64,000 nt of DNA from CAVSMC01 sp963798655 (GTDB lineage Bacteria > Pseudomonadota > Gammaproteobacteria > Burkholderiales > Casimicrobiaceae), in contig CAWCUH010000016.1 in NCBI GenBank assembly GCA_963798655.1, positions 434,001 through 498,000 of the forward strand, written 5' to 3'. This document shows positions 18,470 to 27,825 of this stretch, one piece after another; within the stretch, counting starts at the first letter, position 1, and the number at the start of each line of letters is the position of its first letter. Below the pieces are notes generated by a model. The model did no database searches and had not been told where the DNA came from. It saw nothing but the letters and a program-made list of their open reading frames with translations. The translations under genes and the position numbers were made by a program.

Positions 18470-19285
18470 TCAACCTTTGACCGCGCCCATCGTGAGGCCC
18501 TTCACGACGTATTTCTGGAAGATCATCGTGAGGACGATCGCGGGCGCCATGATGGCGACGGCGGCGGCCATGACACCGCCCCAATCGACCTCGGCATAGG
18601 AGAGGAAGTTGTAGACGGCGATCGGCAGCGTCTTCGTCTTCTCCATGCTCAGCACCTGCGAGAACATGAAGTTGTTCCACGAGAAGATGAACGACAGCGT
18701 CGTCGCCGTGATGATGCCCGGCCCCGAAAGCGGCAGGATGATCTTCCAGAACGCGTACTGGCGCGTCGCCCCGTCGACCATCGCCGACTCCTCCATCTCG
18801 GGCGGAATCGTCGCGAAATACGTCGACATGATCCACACGACGATCGGCAGCGCGATCAGGATGTGGCTCAAGATCAGCGCCGTGTAGCTGTCCATCAGGT
18901 CGAGCCGCGAGAAGACGATGTACCAGGGCATCAGGAACGAGATGCCGGGCATCAGCCGCGCGAGCAGGATGAACACGGCGAGCTTGCGCTGCGTGAAGCG
19001 CGCGATCGAGTAGGCAGCGGGAAGGCCGAGGACGAGCGACAGGCCGACGGCGGACGTGCCGACGATCGTCGAGTTCATGAAATAGCGCAGGAAGTCCTGC
19101 TCGCCGAACACCTTCTCGTAATTGCGCAGCGTCGGCGAGAAAAATATCTTCGGCGGCCACGCGATGATGTCGACCTGCGTCTTGAACGACGACGACAGCA
19201 TCCACAGGAACGGGAACAGCACCACCAGCGCCATCGCGACGACGACGAGATAGAAAAGCGCTGTCGCGAGCCGCTTGCGCATCAT
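18470..19285 (-). CDS. Sugar ABC transporter permease (MalG-type)
   Basis: 271 residues with six predicted membrane helices. The EAA loop that contacts the ATPase reads EESAMVDGATRQYAFWKIILPLSGPG near 170-195. N-terminal MRKRLATALFYLVVVAMALVVLFPFLWMLSSSFK and the PF00528 layout fit the carbohydrate uptake CUT1 group. It is the last gene of a four-gene minus-strand operon and starts three bases after the partner permease stop. Confidence 0.92.
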   Translation of the reverse strand: MMRKRLATALFYLVVVAMALVVLFPFLWMLSSSFKTQVDIIAWPPKIFFSPTLRNYEKVFGEQDFLRYFMNSTIVGTSAVGLSLVLGLPAAYSIARFTQRKLAVFILLARLMPGISFLMPWYIVFSRLDLMDSYTALILSHILIALPIVVWIMSTYFATIPPEMEESAMVDGATRQYAFWKIILPLSGPGIITATTLSFIFSWNNFMFSQVLSMEKTKTLPIAVYNFLSYAEVDWGGVMAAAVAIMAPAIVLTMIFQKYVVKGLTMGAVKG

Positions 19286-19288
19286 GCG

Positions 19289-20167
19289 CTAGATCTCCGA
19301 TGCGGCACGCAGCTTCATGATGCCGAGGCTGCATCCGAACACGACGACGAACAGCACGACCAGGATCACCGCCGACTGGCCCATGCGGAAGTACTCGAAG
19401 CTGTACTTGAAGCCCATGATGTTGAGCGTCTCCGACGCGTAACCCGGACCGCCGCCGGTCATCGCGAAGATGATGTCGAACGTCTTCAGCGCGTCGATCA
19501 GGCGCAGGATCAGCGCCGTGAGGATCACCGGCATCACCATCGGGATCGTCACCCAGCGGATGATCTGCCACTCGCTCGCGCCGTCGATGCGCGCGGCTTC
19601 GATCGGCTCGTCGGAAAGCCCCGCAAGGCCGGCAAGAACGATCAGCGTGATCATCGGAGTCCATTGCCAGACGTCGACCAGCACCAGCGCCGGTATCACC
19701 GACTTCGCGTTGGAGATCCACAGGCCTGGCGGCAATCCAAACGACTGCAGCACGAAGTTCGCGAGACCGATCGTCGGGTCGTAGAACAGGTTGAAGACGA
19801 TGCCGACGGCGACCGGCGTCGCGACGAGCGGCAGCAGCAGCAGCAGCTTGGCGACGCTCTTGCCGACGAATGCGCGGTTGAGGATCAGCGCCGCCGCGAC
19901 GCCCAGCACGCCTTCGACGACGACTGCGAGGAAGGTGAACGCGAACGTGCGACCGAGTGCGCTCAGGAAGCGCGGTTCGCTCAGCACCCGCGCGTAGCCC
20001 TTGAGCCCGACGAACGTCGCCGGCATGCCGGACGTCAGATTCCAGTTGGTGAAGCTCAGGTAGGACGTGTAGAGAACGGGAAACACCATCAGCAGCGCGA
20101 CGAACACGATCGCGGGCAGCGGGAACAGCCGCTGCAGGTTGCGATCGGAAAAGCCCGACTGCGTCAT
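19289..20167 (-). CDS. Sugar ABC transporter permease (MalF-type)
   Basis: 292 residues, six membrane helices. The first helix (PAIVFVALLMVFPVLYTSYLS) and the EAA loop EPIEAARIDGASEWQIIRWV near 205-225 are typical of CUT1 permeases. It forms a heterodimeric channel with the downstream permease. A 137-bp spacer with a palindromic repeat separates it from the binding-protein gene upstream. Confidence 0.92.
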   Translation of the reverse strand: MTQSGFSDRNLQRLFPLPAIVFVALLMVFPVLYTSYLSFTNWNLTSGMPATFVGLKGYARVLSEPRFLSALGRTFAFTFLAVVVEGVLGVAAALILNRAFVGKSVAKLLLLLPLVATPVAVGIVFNLFYDPTIGLANFVLQSFGLPPGLWISNAKSVIPALVLVDVWQWTPMITLIVLAGLAGLSDEPIEAARIDGASEWQIIRWVTIPMVMPVILTALILRLIDALKTFDIIFAMTGGGPGYASETLNIMGFKYSFEYFRMGQSAVILVVLFVVVFGCSLGIMKLRAASEI

Positions 20168-20199
20168 GGACGGCGAGCGAAGATCATCGCGAGCGCAGC

Positions 20200-20298
20200 G
20201 ATGTCATTCCGGACGCACGGCTCGATGTCATTCCGGGCACAGCGAGGAATCTGCCGTTTGGTTGCCACAGGCAGATCCATCGCCGCGCTCGGGATGAC
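20200..20298. repeat. REP-like palindromic repeat between binding-protein and permease genes
   Basis: Two 29-bp arms, 20227-20255 and 20270-20298, are imperfect inverted repeats (23 of 29 positions match; both begin GTCAT and end ATCTGCC) around a 14-nt loop. A partial third copy of the arm start lies at 20200-20215. The transcript would fold into a long hairpin. The motif GTCATTCCGGGC...GAGGAATCTGCC is a dispersed repeat I recognise from many proteobacterial genomes. In maltose-type operons such hairpins stabilise the upstream binding-protein mRNA, giving more binding protein than permease. Confidence 0.85.
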
Positions 20299-20304
20299 GA
20301 GTGT

Positions 20305-21567
20305 CTACTGCCCGAGCTCGCCCGTGTCCTGCAGCAGCTCGTTCACACGGTTGACGCGGTCCTTCGCCATGCTGTCGAGCTTCGGCGACGCTCCCTTGGT
20401 GCCGATCGATTCGATGACGAGCTCGCCGATCAGGTCACGAGCTTCGCCCACGGCGCTCATGTACGGGCGGTCGAGCGGATAGCCGTTCTTCGCCGCGAAC
20501 GCGCGCGTTTCGACGAGGCCCGGATTGATCTTCGCGAGCACGGCCTTGTCTTCCCATACCGACGAGCGCGCCATCGTGATGTTCGCGAGCATGCCTTTCG
20601 CCGCGAGCTCCTTGCTCGTCGCCCAGTCGACGAACTTCATCGCGAGGTCCTTCTTCTTCGACTGCTTCGCGACGGCCATTCCCCACGACGTGACGATGAA
20701 CGGCGAGTTCGTCGTCGGGCCCGCCGGAAAGTTGGCGATGCCGACCTTGTCCGCGCCGAGCTGCGTCTTCGAGGGGTCGATGATCTGTCCATAGAAGACC
20801 GACGCATCGGTCCACATCGCGATCTTGCCGGCCTGGAACAGCGGCATGACGTTTTCCCACGACATCGACGTCACGCCCTTCGGGCCATAGCTCGCGAGCA
20901 TCATCCCGTAGAAGCGGATCGCCGCGACTGCCGGCTTCGAATCGAAGACGGCGACCCCCTTGTCGAGATACCGGCCGCCGTAGTTGTAGACGTAGCTCGA
21001 AAGCTGCGTCACCGCAGCCGCGCCCTTGCCGCGCGACGCGAAGCCGGCGACGCTGTCGGAATTGAGCTTCTTCGCGGCTGCCTCGAGGTCGGCGAACGTC
21101 GCGGGAACCTTGACCCCGGCATTGGCGAGGAGATCCTTGCGGTAGTAGAGCACCTGCCATTCGGTCACCAGCGGAACGATGTACGCCTTCGATCCGAACG
21201 TCGACACGCTCATCACGTTCTTCGGGTAGTCGGAGAAGTCGTACGCGGCGAGCGGCTCGTACCAGCCGTTCTTGTAGAACATCTTGCCTTCCTGCAGCGG
21301 GCGCGTCATGAACACGTCCACCGACGACGAGTTCGTGGCGAACTCGGTCGTGAGCTTCGTCGTGAGCTGGCTTTCCTGCAGGCTTTCCGCGTTGACCTTG
21401 ATGCCGGTCGCGCTCTCGAACTCGGGCAACGCCGCCTTGAGCAGCTCGCCGTACGGATGATTCGCGAGCAGCACGCGAATCTCCTTCGCCTGTCCCTGCG
21501 CGATCGCACCGGTCGCGATGCACAGCGACGACAGCGCAACCAGCGCACTGCGGATGACGTTCTTCAT
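20305..21567 (-). CDS. Sugar ABC transporter substrate-binding protein
   Basis: 420 residues. A Sec signal peptide at 1-23 (ALVALSSLCIATGAIAQG) precedes a family-1 solute-binding fold: FESATGIKVNAESLQESQLTTKL near 50-72, VPLVTEWQVLYYRKDLL near 128-145 and GMAVAKQSKKKDLAMKFVDW near 295-315. It delivers a sugar to the two permeases from the periplasm; the substrate is not readable. GGAGGAA precedes the ATG. No lipobox, so it is a free periplasmic protein. Confidence 0.9.
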   Translation of the reverse strand: MKNVIRSALVALSSLCIATGAIAQGQAKEIRVLLANHPYGELLKAALPEFESATGIKVNAESLQESQLTTKLTTEFATNSSSVDVFMTRPLQEGKMFYKNGWYEPLAAYDFSDYPKNVMSVSTFGSKAYIVPLVTEWQVLYYRKDLLANAGVKVPATFADLEAAAKKLNSDSVAGFASRGKGAAAVTQLSSYVYNYGGRYLDKGVAVFDSKPAVAAIRFYGMMLASYGPKGVTSMSWENVMPLFQAGKIAMWTDASVFYGQIIDPSKTQLGADKVGIANFPAGPTTNSPFIVTSWGMAVAKQSKKKDLAMKFVDWATSKELAAKGMLANITMARSSVWEDKAVLAKINPGLVETRAFAAKNGYPLDRPYMSAVGEARDLIGELVIESIGTKGASPKLDSMAKDRVNRVNELLQDTGELGQ

Positions 21568-21605
21568 GGTTCCTCCATCGATGTGGACAACGGAAATCGT
21601 TCTTG

Positions 21606-22706
<1,101 letters not shown>

Positions 22707-22997
22707 GGCATGGAAGGTTTCGCTGGGGCTGCGGCCGAAAGCCGCATGCGTGCCTCGGTCAGACGAGGCGTCGATGGACGCGCACTGTTCGCCGTGTTGC
22801 CGACGGCGCTCTCGCTCGACGCGCAGAGCGCGACATCGGTTGTCATCTTAGTCGCGCGGATAGTTGTCGCATTGCGCAAAGTCAAAAGCGTCGCCGACGC
22901 GAAGCGCAACGCATGGCGACGATCGCGCGCCGCGCGCCGGCGAAGTCGTCGCACGCAGGAACGGCGCCCATGCGGCGTCCGCTAGAATTGGCCGGCC

Positions 22998-23444
22998 ATG
23001 TTCGGCGTTTTCCGCGGGGGTCAACGTCGCGCCTTCGTCTGCGGCAGCATTGCCGTGAAGGTGCCGCGCCTGCGTCGCTTTCGTGCCGGCGCGCGCGCCA
23101 ATCGCGAGGAAGCGCGGCTATGGCGCGAAGGGTGGCAGCGCTACTACCCCGAGCTGTGCCCGGTGCTCGCGTGCCTGCCGTTCGGCATTGCGCTCGTCAT
23201 GCCGGCGGTGCGAACGATGACGCCCGAAGAATTCCATGCGTTTCGCGTGAGCGGGGCTCATCCGGAGCACTATCCCGATCCCGAGCTCTACGAGGACAAG
23301 CTGGGTGAATGGGGCTACCTTCACGGGCGGCCGGTCGTCGTCGACTACGCGATGCGCATGCACATGACCGACGAGGACATCGCGCTGATCGATCCCTGCG
23401 TGCGTACGATTGGCGACGTTCGCGAGTACTTCGGCGAACGGTGA
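22998..23444 (+). CDS. Small conserved protein with kinase-like features, function unknown
   Basis: 148 residues, soluble. I do not recognise it with certainty. The order of motifs resembles a minimal protein-kinase-like core: IAVKVPRLRRF (Lys in an N-lobe strand), NREEARLWRE (possible helix C Glu), an LACLPFGIALVMPAV hinge, and VVVDYAM where a DFG/DYG-like metal site would be. A catalytic HxD loop is not evident, so activity is doubtful. It lies between the divergent ABC operon and sat. The 291 bp upstream carry no other feature apart from a TAGAAT about 10 bases before the ATG. Confidence 0.6.
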   Translation: MFGVFRGGQRRAFVCGSIAVKVPRLRRFRAGARANREEARLWREGWQRYYPELCPVLACLPFGIALVMPAVRTMTPEEFHAFRVSGAHPEHYPDPELYEDKLGEWGYLHGRPVVVDYAMRMHMTDEDIALIDPCVRTIGDVREYFGER

Positions 23445-23557
23445 GCGGCCGGCCGCTGGGGCATCGACGACGTTTATCGGCTCATTAGCAATTTGGTCGC
23501 GCGCCGGCAGCCGCCATGCGCTAACGTAGCTGCCATTCCGGACCGCCCCGAATCGCG

Positions 23558-24775
23558 ATGCCTACTCTTGTTCCGCCGCACGGCGGCCGTGGACTACGGC
23601 CGTTGAAGCTCGATGGGTCCGCCTGCGCGCAGGAGCAGGCGCGCGCAGCGACGCTGCCCCGGCTGCGCGTCACATCGCGCGAGAAGGGCGACCTCGTGAT
23701 GCTCGGCATCGGCGGCTTCACGCCGCTCGAAGGCTTCATGTCGCGCGACGACTGGCAGCGCGTATGCGACGAGATGCGTACGGCCGACGGCGTCTTCTGG
23801 CCGATACCGATCACGCTCTCGACGGACGAGACGACCGCTGCATCGATCGCCGTCGGCGAGGACGTCGCGCTGATCGATCCCGACGACGACTCGATCCTCG
23901 CGGTGCTCTCCGTCGGCGAGAAGTACCGGATCGACAAGACGCACGAGTGCCTGTCGGTGTTCAAGACGGCGGATCCGGCGCATCCCGGCGTGCAGATGGT
24001 GCTGCAGGAGGGCGAGGTGAATCTCGCCGGCGCCGTGCGCGTGCTCGGCGACGGTGGGTTCGGTGCGAAGTACGGTTCGCTGTTCATGACGCCGGCGCAG
24101 ACGCGCGCGCTGTTCCAGGAGCTCGGCTGGTCGCGTGCCGCGGCGTTCCAGACACGCAATCCGATGCATCGCTCGCACGAATATCTCGCCAAGGTCGCGA
24201 TCGAGGTCTGCGACGGCGTGCTCGTGCACTCGCTGCTCGGCAACCTGAAACCGGGCGACATTCCGGCCGACGTGCGGACGCGCGCGATCGCCGTGCTGAT
24301 CGACAAGTATTTCCGTGCGGGAACCGTCGTACAGGCCGGCTATCCGCTCGACATGCGCTATGCGGGTCCGCGCGAGGCGCTGCTGCACGCGCTGTTCCGG
24401 CAGAACTACGGCTGCGCATACCTGATCGTCGGCCGCGACCACGCCGGTGTCGGCAGCTACTACGGTCCGTTCGACGCGCATCGGATCTTCGACGAGATCC
24501 CGCCCGACGCGCTCCAGACGCGGCCGCTGAAGATCGACTGGACGTTCTGGTGCTACAAGTGCGCCGGCATGGCGTCGACGCGAACCTGTCCGCACGACGA
24601 CGCCGACCGCTTGCTCGTATCGGGCACGAAGCTGCGCAAGTGGCTGTCGGAGGGCGCCGCCGTCCCGCCCGAATTCAGTCGTCCGGAAGTGCTCGATATC
24701 CTGCGTGCGTACTACGCAGCGCTCGACGCGGACGCGAACGTCGAAGTGAAGCTGACCGGCCACTCGGCGCGCTAG
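23558..24775 (+). CDS. sat: Sulfate adenylyltransferase (ATP sulfurylase)
   Basis: 405 residues, the monofunctional homo-oligomeric type, not CysDN. The ATP/sulfate site QTRNPMHRSHEYL near 206-218 contains the QxRN and HxxH motifs, and GRDHAGVG near 291-298 is also present. The N-terminal PUA-like domain (about 15-170) includes LGIGGFTPLEGFM. A Cys cluster (WCYKCAGM..RTCPH near 330-348) is typical of this subgroup. It converts ATP and sulfate to APS, or the reverse in sulfur oxidation. No other sulfur genes flank it, so the direction cannot be assigned. Convergent with the following LysR gene. Confidence 0.93.
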   Translation: MPTLVPPHGGRGLRPLKLDGSACAQEQARAATLPRLRVTSREKGDLVMLGIGGFTPLEGFMSRDDWQRVCDEMRTADGVFWPIPITLSTDETTAASIAVGEDVALIDPDDDSILAVLSVGEKYRIDKTHECLSVFKTADPAHPGVQMVLQEGEVNLAGAVRVLGDGGFGAKYGSLFMTPAQTRALFQELGWSRAAAFQTRNPMHRSHEYLAKVAIEVCDGVLVHSLLGNLKPGDIPADVRTRAIAVLIDKYFRAGTVVQAGYPLDMRYAGPREALLHALFRQNYGCAYLIVGRDHAGVGSYYGPFDAHRIFDEIPPDALQTRPLKIDWTFWCYKCAGMASTRTCPHDDADRLLVSGTKLRKWLSEGAAVPPEFSRPEVLDILRAYYAALDADANVEVKLTGHSAR

Positions 24776-24806
24776 CGCGCCCGGTGAACCGCTTCGCGCC
24801 GCGCAT

Positions 24807-25730
24807 TCAGTCGGCCGCGAGCGGACGCTCGCTCGCTCTCGTGGCAAGGCGCTCCTTCGCGAAGCGCACGAAGCCGTTGACGACCTTCGAGTGGAAGCGC
24901 TCCTTCGGGTACACGACCGACAGATGGCGAATCAGCGCCGGCGACAGCGGTATGCGCACGAGCTCGCCGAGACGGACCTCCTTGTCCGCGGTGGCACGCG
25001 ACATGATCGCGAAGCCGAGGCCGGTCGCGACCAGGCCCTTCAGCGCTTCGGGGCTGCTCGCTTCCATGATCACCTGCAGCGAGTCGAGCGAAAGGCCGGC
25101 CTTCTTGAGGTAATGGTCGATGACCTCGCGCGTGCCCGAGCCCGCCTCGCGACTGATGTATGCGTGCTCGGTCAGCGATTTGAGCGCAACCGTCGGCTGC
25201 GCTGCGAGCGCGTGCGATGGCGAACAGACGACCTGCAGCTCGTCGTCGCAGCAGACGTCGGTGACGACGCTCGGCAGATGCGAGTCGCCTTCGATGAAGC
25301 CGAGATCAAGCGTGCGCTCGGCCACGCGCGCCTGCACCGCTTCCGAGTTGGCCACGATCAGCTGCGGCACGATCCCCGGATAGCGCGACTTGAATTCGCC
25401 GAGGATCTTCGGCAGCAGGAACTCGGCAATCGTCGTGCTCGCCCCGATCAGCAGCGGGCCCACTTCCTGGCCGCTCACTTCCTTCATCCTCGCGTCGAGC
25501 TCGGTGGACAGCGCGAGAATGCGCTCGGCGTACTGCAGCGCGACCACGCCGGCCGGTGTCAGCGTGATGCGCCCGTTCCCGCGGTCGAAGAGCCGCGCGT
25601 CGAAGTGCTCCTCGAGCTGGCGGATCTGGAAGGTCACCGCCGGCTGCGTCATGCACAGCGCGTCGGCCGCCTTCGTGAACGACAAGTGCCTCGCGACGGC
25701 ATGAAAGGCCTGCAGGCGACGATCGGCCAT
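24807..25730 (-). CDS. LysR-family transcriptional regulator
   Basis: 307 residues. The N-terminal helix-turn-helix (LQAFHAVARHLSFTKAADALCMTQPAVTFQI, about 5-35) is typical, followed by a type-2 periplasmic-binding-like effector domain (about 88-290) with GASTTIAEFLLPKILGEF and SREAGSGTREV, as in CbbR/CysB-like regulators. The start at 25730 has AGGGGG about 8 bases upstream; the frame is open to 25847. It is convergent with sat, so it may not control it. The 168 bp upstream hold no other gene. Confidence 0.9.
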   Translation of the reverse strand: MADRRLQAFHAVARHLSFTKAADALCMTQPAVTFQIRQLEEHFDARLFDRGNGRITLTPAGVVALQYAERILALSTELDARMKEVSGQEVGPLLIGASTTIAEFLLPKILGEFKSRYPGIVPQLIVANSEAVQARVAERTLDLGFIEGDSHLPSVVTDVCCDDELQVVCSPSHALAAQPTVALKSLTEHAYISREAGSGTREVIDHYLKKAGLSLDSLQVIMEASSPEALKGLVATGLGFAIMSRATADKEVRLGELVRIPLSPALIRHLSVVYPKERFHSKVVNGFVRFAKERLATRASERPLAAD

Positions 25731-25898
25731 GTGCCGGCCCCCTTGAACAGTGCGTGTGACAGCCATGATACCTGCACGATGGACAAGCCCGGCGCGGCGC
25801 GGATTGTGCGGTGCAGTAGCGGAGCGAAAGCTGCCGGTGCATCGCATCGTCCAGCGTGACGGGCGGCCGCGCGGCGCCTGCAGCCGCCGCCGCGCAGC

Positions 25899-26411
25899 TC
25901 AGGACGCGAGCGTTCGCAGCTCGAACGTCATCGCGTCGAGGTCGCCGAGGATCCAGGTCGCGGGCGCGGCAAGGCCCGCGACGGTGCCCGGATTGACGAG
26001 CCACGACGTGCCATCCCTGACGTTTCGCACCCGGTCGATGCCGGCGACGTGCGAATGCCCGCAGCAGACGACGTCCCAGTCGCCGGTGCACGCCATCGCG
26101 TAACCGTACTCGGGATAGTGGACGACGAAGACTCGCCGTCCGCCGAGGTCGAGGCGCGCGTCGGCGCCGTGATAGTCCAGTTTGCCGGCGCTGTCGCGCG
26201 CCCATCGACTGAGCGAGATCGGATCGCCCAGATTGTTGCCGTGTATCACGTGCATCGGCAGCCCGACGGCGAGTGCGCCGCGCAGCGTCTGCGTGCCGAT
26301 GACGTCGCCGCAGTGGATCACTGCGTCTGCACCCGCGGCCGCGCCCTCGCGCACCGCGCGCGCAAGCGCGTCGGCGCGGTCGTGAGAGTCGGAGACGATG
26401 CAGAGCTTCAT
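25899..26411 (-). CDS. YfcE/MJ0936-like metallophosphoesterase
   Basis: 170 residues with the full calcineurin-like metal site: SDSHD (8-12), CGD near 34-36, HGNN near 58-61, VVHYP near 95-99 and GHSHVAG near 116-122, plus NPGTV. Small bacterial members are Mn-dependent phosphodiesterases of low specificity. Single domain of normal length, cytoplasmic. It follows the glycosidase operon on the same strand, 25 bp after the GH1 stop, and could be its last gene. Confidence 0.9.
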   Translation of the reverse strand: MKLCIVSDSHDRADALARAVREGAAAGADAVIHCGDVIGTQTLRGALAVGLPMHVIHGNNLGDPISLSRWARDSAGKLDYHGADARLDLGGRRVFVVHYPEYGYAMACTGDWDVVCCGHSHVAGIDRVRNVRDGTSWLVNPGTVAGLAAPATWILGDLDAMTFELRTLAS

Positions 26412-26436
26412 TGACGCATCATAGCGGATGGGCGGG

Positions 26437-27798
26437 CTATCGACAGGGAGCGTTCAGCACGCGGCCGCGGCTTTCGATCACGCTCGTGTAAAAGCGCGCA
26501 CTGTCCTTCGGCGTTCGCCGCTGGCTGTCGAAGTCGACGTGCACGATGCCGAAGCGCTTCGAATAGCCGAGCGACCACTCGAAGTTGTCGAGCAGCGACC
26601 AGGCGAAATAGCCGCGCACGTCGACGCCGGCCTGCCGCGCAGCGTGCACTGCGGCGATATGTGCGCGGTAGTAGTCAACGCGCAGCGGATCGGCGACGCG
26701 TCCATCGGTTGCAACCGGCGGGTCGTAGAACGCGGCGCCGTTCTCGGTGATGTACACCGGTAGGTTGGCGTAGCGCTGCTTCACCGATGTCAGCATGTCG
26801 GTGAGTCCTTGCGCGAAAACTTCCCAGCCGGTCTCGGTGTGCGTCGCCTGCTTCTGGCGCACCGGCGCGGCATGCAACGGCCACGCGGTGGCGTCGAACC
26901 GGGTGACGTTGCGCGTGTAGTAGTTCACGCCGACGAAATCGATCGGCCGGCTGATCGCGCCGAGCTCGTCGCGCGGCCAGTCGGGCCATGCTTCGCCGAA
27001 GATTTCGGCGAGCTCGTCCGGATAGCGACCGAGCATCACGGGATCGAGATACTGCCGGTTCATGTAGGCATCGGCACGCTGCGTCGCGGCAACATCGTCC
27101 GGATCGCTGCTCGCCGGATATTTCGGCTCGAGATTGACGACGATGCCCACCTGGTGCCTGCCTTCCGCGCGATACGTGCTGACGGCGGCTGCATGCGCGC
27201 GCAGCAGATGGTGCGACGCGATCGGTGCCTCGAAGCGGTTGCGATGGCCGGGCGCGAGCGCGCCGTGCAGGTAACCGCCGTCGGTGACGACCCACGGTTC
27301 GTTCAGCGTCGCCCACAGCTTCACGCGATCGTCGAGCGCGCGGAACACGATCGACGCGTAGTCGGAGAACCAGCCGGCAATGTCCGGATTCAACCATCCG
27401 CCGCGATCGTCGAGCGCGGCCGGCAGGTCCCAGTGGTACAGCGTCGCCATCGGCTCGATGCCGTTCGCGAGCAGTGCATCGACCAGCCGCTGGTAGAAAT
27501 CGAGGCCCGCGCGATTCACCGCGCCGCGTCCGGCCGGCACGATGCGGCTCCATGAAATGCTGAAGCGGTATGCGTTCATGCCGAGATCGCGCATCAGCGC
27601 GACGTCCTCGGCATAGCGGCGGTAATGGTCGCAGGCGACGTCGCCGGTATCGCCGTCGCGCACGAGACCCGGCGTGTGGCAGAAGCGCTGCCAGATGCTC
27701 GGTCCCGCGCCGTCGGCGAGCGGCGAGCCCTCGACCTGGTACGCCGACGTCGCGCTGCCCCACAGGAAATCGGGCGGAAATTCGATCGTCGAGCTCAT
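26437..27798 (-). CDS. GH1 beta-glucosidase
   Basis: 453 residues, a single GH1 barrel. The N-terminal signature FLWGSATSAYQVEGSP is complete. The acid/base Glu167 lies in TLNEPW, the nucleophile Glu352 in YITENG, and glucose-binding residues are seen in YHWDLP and WSLLDNFEWSLGY. No signal peptide, so it is cytoplasmic and acts on imported oligosaccharides. It closes a seven-gene run of glycan genes. In this context its natural substrate may be sophorose or other beta-1,2-gluco-oligosaccharides; that is inference, since GH1 sequence alone does not fix linkage. Confidence 0.93.
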   Translation of the reverse strand: MSSTIEFPPDFLWGSATSAYQVEGSPLADGAGPSIWQRFCHTPGLVRDGDTGDVACDHYRRYAEDVALMRDLGMNAYRFSISWSRIVPAGRGAVNRAGLDFYQRLVDALLANGIEPMATLYHWDLPAALDDRGGWLNPDIAGWFSDYASIVFRALDDRVKLWATLNEPWVVTDGGYLHGALAPGHRNRFEAPIASHHLLRAHAAAVSTYRAEGRHQVGIVVNLEPKYPASSDPDDVAATQRADAYMNRQYLDPVMLGRYPDELAEIFGEAWPDWPRDELGAISRPIDFVGVNYYTRNVTRFDATAWPLHAAPVRQKQATHTETGWEVFAQGLTDMLTSVKQRYANLPVYITENGAAFYDPPVATDGRVADPLRVDYYRAHIAAVHAARQAGVDVRGYFAWSLLDNFEWSLGYSKRFGIVHVDFDSQRRTPKDSARFYTSVIESRGRVLNAPCR

Positions 27799-27825
27799 CG
27801 GTGTGAAATTGCGGCGTTCGCCGCT

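Noticed and set aside
18863..20482. Plus-strand frame of 539 codons opposite the sugar permeases
   Set aside because: Composition is Asp/Arg/His-rich and repetitive, typical of a shadow frame; the permease genes on the other strand have clear membrane helices and EAA loops.
25731..25898. LysR gene as the regulator of sat
   Set aside because: The two are convergent, not divergent, so the typical LysR control arrangement is absent; link left open.
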